A DNA stretch of 31,462 nucleotides from assembly GCA_964529155.1 (NCBI GenBank), contig CAZGVV010000017.1:1-31462 (forward strand). The letters are read 5' to 3'. Origin of the DNA: CAZGVV01 sp964529155. GTDB lineage: Bacteria; Pseudomonadota; Alphaproteobacteria; Rickettsiales; SXRF01. Every line of letters begins with the position of its first letter. The first letter of the stretch is position 1. This document shows positions 16,257 to 24,879 of this stretch, in pieces. The notes beneath the pieces were generated by a model. It ran no database searches, was not told the origin of the DNA, and saw nothing but the letters and a program-made list of their open reading frames with translations. The translations under genes were made by a program, and so were the position numbers.

Positions 16257-17183
16257 ATGGCCGATATCTCCGCTGCTTCCATTAAAGAACTGCGTGAAAA
16301 AACAGGCGCCGGCATGTTGGATTGCCGTAAAGCCTTAACCGAATCCAATGGCGACATTGAAGCCGCCATTGACTGGTTGCGCAAAAAAGGCCTGTCCGCT
16401 GCAGCTAAAAAATCTGGCCGCATTGCTGCCGAAGGATTAGTGGCATCCGCTGTGTCCGGTCCACGCGGTGCGATTATTGAACTGAATTCGGAAACTGATT
16501 TTGTGGCGCGCAATCCACAATTCCAGCAGCTTGCTGCAGCCATCGCAAAATCCGCCTTGGCTTCCGGTAAAGATACCGACGTAGAGGCATTGAAAAATGC
16601 TAAGCTCGATGCCGGTAAAACCGTTCAGGAAGAAGTCGTAAACGCGATTGCTACCATTGGCGAAAACATCAGCCTTCGCCGCCTTACCGTATTGTCAGTG
16701 AATAAAGGCATTGTCGCCGCTTATACGCACAGCGCCGTTGCTCCAGGCCTAGGCAAAATCGGTGTGTTGGTTGCACTGGAATCCGAAGGTGATGCCGCAA
16801 AGCTTGAAGCACTCGGCAAACAAATCGCCATGCACATTGCCGCTGCCCGCCCGGATGCATTGAGCACAACTGACGTAGATGCCGCAAAGCTTGAGCGTGA
16901 ACGCGCGGTGTTTAAAGAACAAGCGGCTAGCTCCGGCAAGCCTGAAAACGTCATCGAAAAAATGATCGAAGGCCGCATCCGCAAATATTATGAAGAGGTC
17001 GTACTACTCGAACAGCTATTCGTCGTAGACGGCAAACGTAAAGTTTCAGACGTTATTGCTGAAGCCTCAAAAGACATCGGGAAACCGGTAAAAATCACCG
17101 GCTTTACCCGTATTCAATTGGGCGAAGGCATTGAAAAGCAAGAATCAGACTTCGCTGCAGAAGTCGCCGCAGCGCGCGGATAA
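16257..17183 (+). CDS. tsf: elongation factor Ts
   Basis: EF-Ts exchanges GDP for GTP on EF-Tu. The 308-residue protein starts MADISAASIKELREKTGAGMLDCRKAL, containing the UBA-like domain and the EF-Tu contact. The core carries the conserved ELNSETDFVARNPQF and, further on, HIAAARPDAL; the coiled-coil region and the C-terminal module follow. ATG 16257 comes 1 base after the rpsB stop, with GCGAGGAATAAT providing the ribosome site at the end of rpsB. Upstream in-frame codons within rpsB are not used. A strong hairpin follows the stop at 17181-17183. Confidence 0.98.
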   Translation: MADISAASIKELREKTGAGMLDCRKALTESNGDIEAAIDWLRKKGLSAAAKKSGRIAAEGLVASAVSGPRGAIIELNSETDFVARNPQFQQLAAAIAKSALASGKDTDVEALKNAKLDAGKTVQEEVVNAIATIGENISLRRLTVLSVNKGIVAAYTHSAVAPGLGKIGVLVALESEGDAAKLEALGKQIAMHIAAARPDALSTTDVDAAKLERERAVFKEQAASSGKPENVIEKMIEGRIRKYYEEVVLLEQLFVVDGKRKVSDVIAEASKDIGKPVKITGFTRIQLGEGIEKQESDFAAEVAAARG

Positions 17184-17188
17184 TTTAG

Positions 17189-17224
17189 AACCCACGGCGC
17201 AGTTAAATAGCTGCGCCGTGGGTT
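17189..17224 (+). terminator. strong hairpin after tsf (terminator or processing site)
   Basis: AACCCACGGCGCAG (17189-17202) pairs perfectly over 14 bp with CTGCGCCGTGGGTT (17211-17224) around an 8-base loop. The bases that follow, ATCTTACATAA, have only a poor T-tract. It may therefore end transcription partly, or protect the 3' end of the rpsB-tsf message, setting ribosomal expression apart from pyrH onwards. Confidence 0.7.
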
Positions 17225-17287
17225 ATCTTACATAATACTTCGCACAATCATTAATTCGTTGCAACCACGCCTACCATAGGCTACATC

Positions 17288-18037
17288 ATGGCTATGCCAC
17301 GCAGCGCAAGCCTTACCACAAAACAAAAACCACGCTTCAAACGCGTATTACTAAAGCTCTCCGGCGAAGCCCTTATGGGCAGCCTGCCTTATGGTCAAGA
17401 TGGCGCTATTCTTTCCCGCATTGCCGCTGATATTCAAAATGTGGTTAAAACCGGTGTTCAATTGTGCGTTGTGGTGGGTGGTGGCAACATTTACCGAGGC
17501 ATAGAAGGTGCGGCCCATGGCATGGAGCGCGCCAGCGCTGACTATATGGGGATGCTGGCAACGGTGCTTAATGCCCTGGCATTACAAAATACGCTTGAGG
17601 GCATTGGCCTCGATACCCGCGTACTTTCCGCTATCAATATGATGCAGGTATGCGAACCTTACGTTCGCCGCCGTGCGCTCCGCCATTTAGAACGTGGCCG
17701 GGTAGTCATTTTTGCTGCTGGTACTGGCAATCCATTCTTCACCACCGACACTGCCGGAACATTGCGCGCAATTGAAATGGGTTGTGACGCAATTATGAAA
17801 GCAACCCAGGTAGACGGCGTCTATTCTGCCGATCCCAAAAAAGACAAAAAAGCCAAGCGTTTTGAAAGGCTTACATACCATGACGTACTGGTCAAAGACC
17901 TTAAAGTTATGGATGCTTCTGCCATAAGCTTAGCCCGAGAGAATAATATTCCGATCATTGTATTCTCTATCCATGAAAAAGATTCGATTTTTGAAGTGGT
18001 TCACGGCAAGGGCAAGTATACTCTGATTTGTGATTAG
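17288..18037 (+). CDS. pyrH: uridylate kinase
   Basis: PyrH, a hexameric amino-acid-kinase-fold enzyme, makes UDP from UMP and is feedback-controlled by UTP and GTP. The 249 residues show RVLLKLSGEALMG at the phosphate loop, VVVGGGNIYRG, then ADYMGMLATVLNALALQ, TGNPFFTTDTAGTLRAIEM and KATQVDGVYSADPKKD, all typical. The N-terminus carries about 17 extra basic residues. The start may be ATG 17288 or two codons later. It lies about 100 bp after tsf beyond the hairpin and 129 bp before frr. Confidence 0.97.
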   Translation: MAMPRSASLTTKQKPRFKRVLLKLSGEALMGSLPYGQDGAILSRIAADIQNVVKTGVQLCVVVGGGNIYRGIEGAAHGMERASADYMGMLATVLNALALQNTLEGIGLDTRVLSAINMMQVCEPYVRRRALRHLERGRVVIFAAGTGNPFFTTDTAGTLRAIEMGCDAIMKATQVDGVYSADPKKDKKAKRFERLTYHDVLVKDLKVMDASAISLARENNIPIIVFSIHEKDSIFEVVHGKGKYTLICD

Positions 18038-18155
18038 GCATATTCTCGCTACCCTCTTCGCATGTGCCTTACTTTTTATCCATTCTCCCCCTATTTCATA
18101 AAAAATAATACTTGCGTATGCTTACGCCTGCCTTAGGCTGCGCATATCGTATTTT

Positions 18156-18161
18156 AAGGAG
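18156..18161 (+). promoter_or_regulatory. strong frr ribosome-binding site
   Basis: AAGGAG lies 5 bases before ATG 18167, the best Shine-Dalgarno on this strand. The preceding 118 bases (18038-18155) hold short GC-rich inverted repeats such as GCGTATGCTTACGC but no clear promoter or terminator. Confidence 0.7.
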
Positions 18162-18166
18162 TATTT

Positions 18167-18721
18167 ATGACCGCTGATTACAATGAACTCAAACGTCGCA
18201 TGGAAGGCGCATTAACATCCCTTGGCAAAGAATTTTCAGGTCTCCGCACAGGCCGTGCCAGCGCAAGCTTGCTGGATCACATTCAAGTGGATGCTTATGG
18301 CAGCATGATGCCACTTAATCAGGTGGGAAATGTTGCCGTACCAGAAGCCCGGATGCTGTCCGTTAAAGTCTATGATAAATCACTGGCTAAAGCAGTTGAA
18401 AAAGCGATTGTTAATGCAGGATTGGGCTTAAACCCTGCTGCAGATGGGGATTTAATACGCGTTCCTATTCCTGATTTATCCCAAGAACGCCGTCAGGACT
18501 TAAGCAAAGTTGCCCGCAAATATGCCGAAGAAGGTCGCGTAGCGGTACGCAACATCCGCCGGGATGGGATGGATGCATTAAAGAAAATGGAAAAAGACAG
18601 TGAAATCTCCAAAGATGAACACACCAAGCGCTCGGAGCAGATTCAAAAGCTCACTGATGAATACGTAAAAAAAATTGACGAAATGTCTGCTACAAAAGAA
18701 AAAGAAATATTGGGCGGCTAA
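18167..18721 (+). CDS. frr: ribosome recycling factor
   Basis: RRF, with EF-G, splits the post-termination ribosome. The 184-residue protein matches the family length (185). It shows FSGLRTGRASASLLDHIQVDAYGS, PLNQVGNVAVPEARML, LGLNPAADGDLIRVPIPDLSQERRQDL and the C-terminal helix ending DEMSATKEKEILGG. The start is fixed by the strong AAGGAG. It follows pyrH in the standard order and precedes uppS by 32 bp. Confidence 0.98.
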   Translation: MTADYNELKRRMEGALTSLGKEFSGLRTGRASASLLDHIQVDAYGSMMPLNQVGNVAVPEARMLSVKVYDKSLAKAVEKAIVNAGLGLNPAADGDLIRVPIPDLSQERRQDLSKVARKYAEEGRVAVRNIRRDGMDALKKMEKDSEISKDEHTKRSEQIQKLTDEYVKKIDEMSATKEKEILGG

Positions 18722-18753
18722 TTACGTAATACATGGTTGGATAGCGAATAATT

Positions 18754-19554
18754 ATGCTGAAAAAGCGGTACACATCACGCAAGTCCCTGGCGGACAAACC
18801 GCTTATGACTGAAGTACCTGCCGTTGTAGCGTCTTCACCATTATCAGCCGCCACCTCATCTTCATTGCATATTGCCGTTATCATGGATGGCAATGGACGC
18901 TGGGCTAAAGAACGTGGGTTGCCACGGATCGCAGGCCATAAAAAAGGCGGCGAAGTATTGCGTGCTATTGTTCGCAGCGCGGGAGATATGGGCATTAGTC
19001 ACCTCACGGTATACGCGTTTTCTTCAGAAAATTGGAAACGCCCGCAAACTGAGATTAGTGATTTAATGGAACTACTCAGTATTTATTTGAAACGTGAGAT
19101 CAAAGAATTGCGTGAGAATGGTATCCGCTTGCGATTTATTGGTGATCGGCGTCGCTTATCTTCGGATATTGTAACATTAGTGGAGCAAGCAGAGCGTGAT
19201 ACTGAGGCGAATACCCGATTCTGCTTAATCATTGCCTTGAGTTATGGCGCGCGCGAGGAATTGGCCAGGGCCGTACGAAAACTGGCTCATGCCACGGCAA
19301 CAGGAGCGCTTTCCCCCGACGCCATCACCGAAGAGATGCTCGGCAATGCCCTTGACACATCGGGCATTCCAGAGCCCGACTTATTAATCCGTACCGGAGG
19401 AGATCAGCGCTTAAGCAATTTTCTACTTTGGCAATCGGCTTATACTGAGCTATACTTCACACCGGTGTTGTGGCCAGATTTTACCCCAGCACATTTACAA
19501 GAAGCCATCAACGATTTTACCCGCCGCGAGCGCCGATATGGAAACACCCACTGA
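18754..19554 (+). CDS. uppS: undecaprenyl diphosphate synthase (cis-prenyltransferase)
   Basis: UppS condenses farnesyl diphosphate with eight isopentenyl units to make the C55 lipid carrier for peptidoglycan and O-antigen. The 266 residues include HIAVIMDGNGRWAKERGLPR with catalytic Asp45, GHKKGGEVLR, then YAFSSENWKRP and the C-terminal PEPDLLIRTGGDQRLSNFLLWQ and YTELYFTPVLWPDF. About 37 extra residues precede the core; an internal ATG (18805) would shorten this. The 3' end overlaps cdsA by 17 bp, suggesting translational coupling. Confidence 0.96.
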   Translation: MLKKRYTSRKSLADKPLMTEVPAVVASSPLSAATSSSLHIAVIMDGNGRWAKERGLPRIAGHKKGGEVLRAIVRSAGDMGISHLTVYAFSSENWKRPQTEISDLMELLSIYLKREIKELRENGIRLRFIGDRRRLSSDIVTLVEQAERDTEANTRFCLIIALSYGAREELARAVRKLAHATATGALSPDAITEEMLGNALDTSGIPEPDLLIRTGGDQRLSNFLLWQSAYTELYFTPVLWPDFTPAHLQEAINDFTRRERRYGNTH

Positions 19555-20269
19555 TACTTTTTCGACTGGTCCGTTTGCCGAAGAAACCTCGGCGCGTACT
19601 TTTGATCTGGAAGAATTAAAGCGCCGTGTAACGGCAGGTTTGGCCTTGGCTACGCTTTTTTTGCTCACACTCATCGCCGGTAGCTGGTGGTTTGCTATTT
19701 TGGTACTGATTGCCGCACTGTTGATGATTCGTGAATGGGATTTTCTTACCCTTGATTTAGCCCCGATGTGGAAACATCTAGGATTAGCCTATGTCGGATT
19801 ACCGTGCGCCAGTTTGCTCTGGCTGCGTAGCGTACAGTTGGCGAATTCACCCAATGCAGGGTTGTCACTGATTATTTATGTTACCTTTGTTGTATGGGCC
19901 ACGGATATAGGCGCATATTTTGCCGGTCGTTATTTTGGCGGCCCTAAACTTGCACCGCTTATCAGCCCGAAAAAAACCTGGGCAGGTGCACTCGGTGGAT
20001 TGTTGGCAGCGGCAGGAATAGGCGCTATTTGCGATACATTCTCGCCCTATCCCGTAACGTTTGTTGGCGCAATCTTTACCGCCATTTTATTGTCCGTAAC
20101 TGCACAGGCAGGTGATTTATTCGAGTCCTGGCTGAAACGCACGGCAGATGTAAAAGACAGCGGCACATTAATTCCCGGGCATGGTGGTATTCTTGACCGC
20201 GTAGATGGACTGGTATTTTCTGCTCCACTTTTTGCCTTATTGGTCGCCTTATCGGGAAGGGTGTTGTAA
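19538..20269 (+). CDS. cdsA: phosphatidate cytidylyltransferase
   Basis: CdsA makes CDP-diacylglycerol from phosphatidate and CTP, the precursor of bacterial phospholipids, at the inner membrane. The 243-residue protein is hydrophobic with about seven helices. It carries the signature region KDSGTLIPGHGGILDRVDGLVF near the C-terminus, and TDIGAYFAGRYFGGPKLAPLISPKKTWAG in the middle. The acidic 28-residue N-terminus is cytosolic. Its ATG lies inside uppS, and its TAA shares a base with the dxr ATG (TAATG). Confidence 0.95.
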   Translation: METPTDTFSTGPFAEETSARTFDLEELKRRVTAGLALATLFLLTLIAGSWWFAILVLIAALLMIREWDFLTLDLAPMWKHLGLAYVGLPCASLLWLRSVQLANSPNAGLSLIIYVTFVVWATDIGAYFAGRYFGGPKLAPLISPKKTWAGALGGLLAAAGIGAICDTFSPYPVTFVGAIFTAILLSVTAQAGDLFESWLKRTADVKDSGTLIPGHGGILDRVDGLVFSAPLFALLVALSGRVL

Positions 20270-21489
20270 TGCTCAATACATCCTTTGCCACGCCTCTTTC
20301 CGCACCTTTTACCCTTGATCCTTTGCCCCATATGCGCAGTGTTACCATTCTTGGTGCAACCGGCTCCATCGGCCAAAATGCGCTCCGCGTTGTCGCCGAA
20401 GCAGAAGGCCGTTTTGTTGTTGAGGCACTCACGGCAATGGATAATGTTAATCAACTGATCGCTGATGCAAAACGTTTCCTGCCCCGCTTTGTAGCCATCG
20501 GAAATCCCGCACATTACGACACTTTAAAAGCAGCATTGGCCGGCACAGGCATTACCGTAGCCGCAGGTGAAGATGCATTGGTAGAAGCCGCGCGCCAACC
20601 TGCCGATGTCGTGCTTTCCGCCATTGTTGGCACGGCCGGGCTTAAATCAACCCTGGCCGCCATTGAACGTGGCGCACTTATCGCTCTTGCTAACAAAGAA
20701 TGCTTAATCGCCGCAGGCAGCGTTATGAAAGATGCGGTCAAACGTTCTGGAGCCCGCTTGCTTCCGGTGGATTCTGAACATAATGCCGCATTCCAAGTCT
20801 TCAGCCGCACCCATCCGGAATGGGTCGAGAAAATTACGCTTACTGCGTCTGGCGGTCCTTTCCGCACCTGGAGCTATGCTGACATGCGGAATGTTACACC
20901 GGAACAAGCCATTCGCCACCCGAATTGGGCCATGGGCGCTAAAATTTCCGTAGATTCAGCAACACTTATGAATAAAGGGCTTGAGCTAATTGAAGCCTAC
21001 CATTTGTTTCCTCTCACACAAGACCAGCTCGAAGTGCTGATTCACCCCGAATCCATTATTCATAGCCTGGTGTATTACCACGACGGTTCCGTGCTCGCCC
21101 AAATGAGCCCGCCCGATATGCGCTGCCCTATTTCTTATGCACTAAACTGGCCGGAACGCGCTAAATTACGCAGTGCACGGCTGGATTTAGCAGCCATGAA
21201 GTGCTTGAACTTCGAAGCACCCGATCCTGACCGCTTCCCGGCATTATCACTGGCGCGCAGTGCGCTTCGTGAGGGTGCTGCCGCTTGCATCACCTTAAAT
21301 GCGGCTAATGAAGTTGCAGTTGCCGCCTTCCTTTCCCGGCGCATTGGATTTTTGGATATTGCTGGCGTTGTAGAAACAACACTCAGCGCAGCTGAATTAT
21401 CGCCGGTACGGCATTTAAACGATGTATTTGCCGTTGACCAGGCCGCTCGTATGAGTGCTGAAAATGCTATTTCTCGCTTTGAACAATAA
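20269..21489 (+). CDS. dxr: 1-deoxy-D-xylulose-5-phosphate reductoisomerase
   Basis: Dxr converts DXP to 2-C-methyl-D-erythritol 4-phosphate with NADPH, the committed step of the non-mevalonate isoprenoid path that feeds uppS. The 406 residues show the NADPH loop VTILGATGSIGQNALRVV, then ALANKECLIAAG, PVDSEHNAAFQVF (metal ligands), LTASGGPFRTW, HPNWAMGAKISVDSATLMNKGLELIEA, and the C-terminal LNAANEVAVAAFL. The first 21 residues are extra; ATG 20332 is a possible alternative, but the one-base overlap with cdsA supports 20269. Confidence 0.97.
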   Translation: MLNTSFATPLSAPFTLDPLPHMRSVTILGATGSIGQNALRVVAEAEGRFVVEALTAMDNVNQLIADAKRFLPRFVAIGNPAHYDTLKAALAGTGITVAAGEDALVEAARQPADVVLSAIVGTAGLKSTLAAIERGALIALANKECLIAAGSVMKDAVKRSGARLLPVDSEHNAAFQVFSRTHPEWVEKITLTASGGPFRTWSYADMRNVTPEQAIRHPNWAMGAKISVDSATLMNKGLELIEAYHLFPLTQDQLEVLIHPESIIHSLVYYHDGSVLAQMSPPDMRCPISYALNWPERAKLRSARLDLAAMKCLNFEAPDPDRFPALSLARSALREGAAACITLNAANEVAVAAFLSRRIGFLDIAGVVETTLSAAELSPVRHLNDVFAVDQAARMSAENAISRFEQ

Positions 21490-21510
21490 GCCTTCCTTAT
21501 AAGGACTAAT

Positions 21511-22623
21511 ATGCATTACCTGCTTGATTCCGCCCATTACATGCTTTCATTCGCCATCGTCATCAGCGTAGTGGTGGCCATTCATGAATTTGGGCATTAC
21601 TTGGTTGCCCGGTTATGTGGCGTGAAGATTGAAGAATTCTCCATTGGATTCGGCCCTGAAATACTGGGCTACACCAGCCGCTCCTCCGGAACACGCTGGA
21701 AACTTGCGTTGCTGCCTCTGGGCGGCTATGTGCGCATGTATGGCGATGCCAGCGCTGCTAGTAATGCGGATGTAGATGCACTGGAAGCCTTGTCACCTGA
21801 AGAACGTAAAAAAACATTCCATTTTAAATCCCTTCCGGCCAAAGCTGCCGTGGTTGCCGCAGGTCCGGCAGCAAATTTTATTCTGACTATTGCACTCTTT
21901 ACCGGTTTTATTTTAACCACTGGCCTGCCTTCCAGCGAACCAATTGTCGGCAGCGTTCTGGCAAAATCCCCGGCAGCCGAAGCAGGGTTACAAGCAGGGG
22001 ATCGTATTACAAAAGTGGGAGATACCAGCATTAAACGCTTTAGCGAAATTCCCTATTTGATCTCCACGAATTTAGGTACGCCGGTAACTGTTGAATTCCT
22101 GCGTGATAAAAAGCCGCATAGCGTTACCATTACTCCCCGCGAAGAAGAAGATACGGATGCACTGGGCACAAAGATAAAACATCCTTTGATTGGTATTAAA
22201 AGCGCGGAAATTCGCTATGAAAAAGCGGATTTAACAAAGGCATTGGCTGAAGCATCCTACCGCACATGGCAATTATGCACCTCTACCCTCACTGTGCTTG
22301 GACAGATTATCAGCGGCCAGCGTAGTCCTACGGAACTCAAAGGGCCCATCGGCATCGCTCAGCTTTCAGGAGCGGCTACGGACAAGGGCATTAGCACTAC
22401 CCTATGGCTGATCGCTGTTATTTCAGCGAATTTAGGATTTGTGAATCTGTTGCCGATTCCTGTGCTGGATGGTGGACACCTGCTCTTTTACGCGGCTGAA
22501 GCCTCACGTGGCCGCCCATTGGCCAAAAAAGTCCAGGAGTATGGTTTCCGTGCAGGATTAGCATTGATTATCATGCTCATGGGCTTCACGATTTTAAACG
22601 ATATGCGACAATGGTTGTTTTAA
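21511..22623 (+). CDS. rseP: RseP-type site-2 zinc metalloprotease
   Basis: RseP cuts membrane-embedded anti-sigma factors, and in some bacteria signal-peptide remnants, during envelope stress. The 370-residue protein has the zinc motif HEFGH at residues 25-29 in its first helix, GFGPEILGYTSRSSGTRWKLALLPLGGYVRM, one PDZ domain at about residues 140-225 (SPAAEAGLQAGDRITKVGD), and NLLPIPVLDGGHLLFY with the third metal ligand. AAGGA lies upstream of ATG 21511. In related genomes bamA follows directly; here the block ends, and bamA is on the opposite strand about 4.3 kb away. Confidence 0.96.
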   Translation: MHYLLDSAHYMLSFAIVISVVVAIHEFGHYLVARLCGVKIEEFSIGFGPEILGYTSRSSGTRWKLALLPLGGYVRMYGDASAASNADVDALEALSPEERKKTFHFKSLPAKAAVVAAGPAANFILTIALFTGFILTTGLPSSEPIVGSVLAKSPAAEAGLQAGDRITKVGDTSIKRFSEIPYLISTNLGTPVTVEFLRDKKPHSVTITPREEEDTDALGTKIKHPLIGIKSAEIRYEKADLTKALAEASYRTWQLCTSTLTVLGQIISGQRSPTELKGPIGIAQLSGAATDKGISTTLWLIAVISANLGFVNLLPIPVLDGGHLLFYAAEASRGRPLAKKVQEYGFRAGLALIIMLMGFTILNDMRQWLF

Positions 22624-22708
22624 GAAGAGTCATGCAACTATTTTCTTCATTTTCTCCCTTCCGAGCCCCTTAATGGCCACATACTCTCTTGCATAAAAGG
22701 AGTATTTT

Positions 22709-23125
22709 ATGCCGCCCTGGACCATGCTCATCACCCCCCTATCGCAATTATTAGATAAACTTATTCCTGACCCCGATGCACGAGCAAAAGCGCAGGCTGA
22801 ATTGCGGCGTGCCGAACATGAAGCGGATTTAGAAACGCTGCGTCTGGCCATCAGCGCCGATACTTCACAAAACACCATCAATTTGCAAGAAGCCAGTACC
22901 CCCTCATTGTATGTAGCGGGGTGGCGACCTTTTATTGGCTGGGTGTGCGGCGTGGCATTTGCCTATCATTTTATTGCGCAACCGCTCTTCGTGTTTGTTC
23001 TTACCAGCACAGGACATTCCCTGCTATTACCGCGCTTTGATATGGAAACGCTTTCTCCAGTACTTATGGGGATGCTCGGGCTAGGCAGCTTACGCACGCT
23101 GGAAAAAATACACGGCGCCGCTTAA
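22709..23125 (+). CDS. 3TM holin of the gene-transfer-agent/phage type
   Basis: The 138-residue protein resembles the GTA_holin_3TM family, small membrane proteins that permeabilise the inner membrane for phage or gene-transfer-agent release. A charged N-terminal helix (PDPDARAKAQAELRRAEHEAD) is followed by the characteristic AGWRPFIGWVCGVAFAYHFI and LMGMLGLGSLRTLEKIHG, with three hydrophobic segments in between. The ribosome site is strong (AAAGGAG before ATG 22709). No endolysin, portal or capsid gene is nearby, so it stands alone. Its TAA overlaps the lpxI stop (shared TTAA). It occupies the junction where rseP and bamA would normally meet. Confidence 0.82.
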   Translation: MPPWTMLITPLSQLLDKLIPDPDARAKAQAELRRAEHEADLETLRLAISADTSQNTINLQEASTPSLYVAGWRPFIGWVCGVAFAYHFIAQPLFVFVLTSTGHSLLLPRFDMETLSPVLMGMLGLGSLRTLEKIHGAA

Positions 23126-23949
23126 GCAGAAGGAAAACCTACAATAAATATTCCGTATGCCTCTGCTTTGCGGAGCAATTCCTCCCGGTCAAGCAGTAGC
23201 GCGCCCCCGGCTTCCACAGCCAAACCGAGAAAGCCGGATTCATATAATCCCGTAAGTGTACTTGGGCCAATAGCCGGTAAATCGGCGCGGGCCTCCTGCC
23301 CGGGTTTGCGGGCTTTAATTAATACGGCACGCTGTTTTTCACGCATTAAAGGTGCTGCACGAATAATAAGGGCATCGGTTCCTTCCGCTGCCTCCACCGC
23401 CAGCACACAATTAGTTTCGACTACCACAGCCTGACCAATATCCAACGCACCCAGCGCCTTTGCCACACGAAATCCAAGCGCAATATCCGCGCTGGCCTGA
23501 TTATCCGGCGGAGGACCGGCAATAAGTCCTTTGGGCGCCAGCAGGCCACTAAGCACCTGATCTGCGCCGATAACGCGAAACCCTTCTTGTTCAAAAAACC
23601 GTATGATGGTTTTTAACAGCGCATCATCACCCCCAAATAATTTTAACCCTAATGTGGCAATGACTTTTGCACCCATCGCATCCGGCATCAACGCACGAAT
23701 AGAAGGGCGCTTCACGCCACCGGCCAGCACCACCTCTTCCACACCTTCCCGGCGCAGTAATTCCAGTAATTCACCGACCGCCCCAAGCCGCACAGAAGCG
23801 TGTGGAAAGGCATGAAGTACTCCAATGTCTGCGGCTCCCTCTAGCGCTATGATAAAGCAAGGCCGACCGCTGGAGCGGCATGACTCCGCAAGCTCAAGCG
23901 GCAAGCGACCACCGCCTGCAATAATGCCAAGTTTAGGCGACGTCTGCAT
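23122..23949 (-). CDS. lpxI: UDP-2,3-diacylglucosamine pyrophosphatase LpxI
   Basis: LpxI (DUF1009) hydrolyses UDP-2,3-diacylglucosamine to lipid X in lipid A synthesis, replacing LpxH in alphaproteobacteria. The 275 residues begin KLGIIAGGGRLPLELAESC, and continue with EVVLAGGVKRPS, GDDALLKTIIRFFEQEGF, QAVVVETNCVLAVEAAEGTDALI (family core) and LPAIGPSTL. Its 5' end overlaps the lpxA 3' end by 17 bp. lpxB, which usually follows, is missing; the holin gene faces it instead. Confidence 0.95.
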   Translation of the reverse strand: MQTSPKLGIIAGGGRLPLELAESCRSSGRPCFIIALEGAADIGVLHAFPHASVRLGAVGELLELLRREGVEEVVLAGGVKRPSIRALMPDAMGAKVIATLGLKLFGGDDALLKTIIRFFEQEGFRVIGADQVLSGLLAPKGLIAGPPPDNQASADIALGFRVAKALGALDIGQAVVVETNCVLAVEAAEGTDALIIRAAPLMREKQRAVLIKARKPGQEARADLPAIGPSTLTGLYESGFLGLAVEAGGALLLDREELLRKAEAYGIFIVGFPSA

Positions 23950-24754
23950 CCCGCCATGCTTCCTTAGGCACGCAAAGCGAACGCTTGCCCGCCGCCCGAA
24001 TAAAATTCAGAATTTCTTCGACTTCAGCACTGCCTGAAAAACTTGCCGCTACCATTCCAGTTCTAGATTCCAGGGTTCCGTTAGTGCCATCAAATAGCTG
24101 CTTGTACGCGTTACGCAGGGCATGAATCGCTTCACGCGTAAAGCCACGGCGCTTCAAACCAACCAGGTTTAATCCCGCCAATGATGCGCGCTCACCCATG
24201 ACAGAGCCATAAGGAATTACATCGTGCTCCACCCCGCTCATACCACCAATGACTGCATGTGGGCCTACACGAACAAATTGATGAATAGCCGCCAGCCCCC
24301 CCACGATCACGTTATCACCAATTTCAACGTGCCCCGCTAGCGTTGCGTTATTGGCAAGAATAACCTGGTTACCTACCTGGCAATCATGCGCCACATGCGC
24401 GCCGACCATGAATAAACAGCGCTCCCCAATGCGGGTAGTCATGCCGCCGCCTTCCGTGCCGGGATTCATCGTAACGTGCTCACGAATGACCGTGCGTGCG
24501 CCGATAAAAAGATCCGAAGGTTCACCGTGATATTTCAAATCCTGAGGCGCATGGCCAAGTGACGCAAACGGATAAATCGTGCATCCTTCGCCAATTACCG
24601 TGCGGCCGCATGCGCTGATGCTTACGTGAGATTTAAGTTCCGTACCTGCTCCTATTTCAACCTTTCCCTCAATGACGCAATAGGCGCCGATGCGCACGTC
24701 ACTTGCGAGCTTTACGTCTGAGCCGATAATGGCAGTGGGATGAATATGTGCCAC
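23933..24754 (-). CDS. lpxA: UDP-N-acetylglucosamine O-acyltransferase
   Basis: LpxA adds the first 3-hydroxyacyl chain to UDP-GlcNAc from acyl-ACP. The 273-residue protein shows the left-handed beta-helix hexapeptide repeats over residues 1-185, the catalytic His in GAHVAHDCQVGN, and the C-terminal helical region (GLNLVGLKRRGF, IHALRNAYKQLF). The start codon is GTG 24754; the ATG two bases upstream is out of frame. It lies 5 bases after the full-length fabZ stop with no ribosome site of note, so it probably depends on translation through fabZ, which is interrupted here. Confidence 0.96.
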   Translation of the reverse strand: MAHIHPTAIIGSDVKLASDVRIGAYCVIEGKVEIGAGTELKSHVSISACGRTVIGEGCTIYPFASLGHAPQDLKYHGEPSDLFIGARTVIREHVTMNPGTEGGGMTTRIGERCLFMVGAHVAHDCQVGNQVILANNATLAGHVEIGDNVIVGGLAAIHQFVRVGPHAVIGGMSGVEHDVIPYGSVMGERASLAGLNLVGLKRRGFTREAIHALRNAYKQLFDGTNGTLESRTGMVAASFSGSAEVEEILNFIRAAGKRSLCVPKEAWRDADVA

Positions 24755-24759
24755 ATTCG

Positions 24760-24879
24760 TTAATCTAAAATCATCGCAGAGATTGTTGCTTCCGCTACCA
24801 GTTGCTCGCCTACTTTTGCTTCACAGGCAAATTTCCAGACATTGCCCCGGTGGCGATCCTTGGTTGCACGAATGCTTAG
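24760..24879 (-). pseudogene. fabZ: in-frame remainder of fabZ beyond the internal stop
   Basis: After the TAA the same frame continues 39 codons (LSIRATKDRHRGNVWKF, then a part ending EATISAMILD) to TAA 24760-24762. This matches the FabZ C-terminus in content and length, giving 150 residues in all if the internal stop were Gln. No frameshift or other damage is seen. The true stop lies 5 bases before the lpxA GTG. Confidence 0.88.

Noticed and set aside
18112..18139. Promoter before frr (TTGCGT and TAGGCT)
   Set aside because: The match to the -10 is poor (3 of 6) and no other support is visible, so it was not listed.
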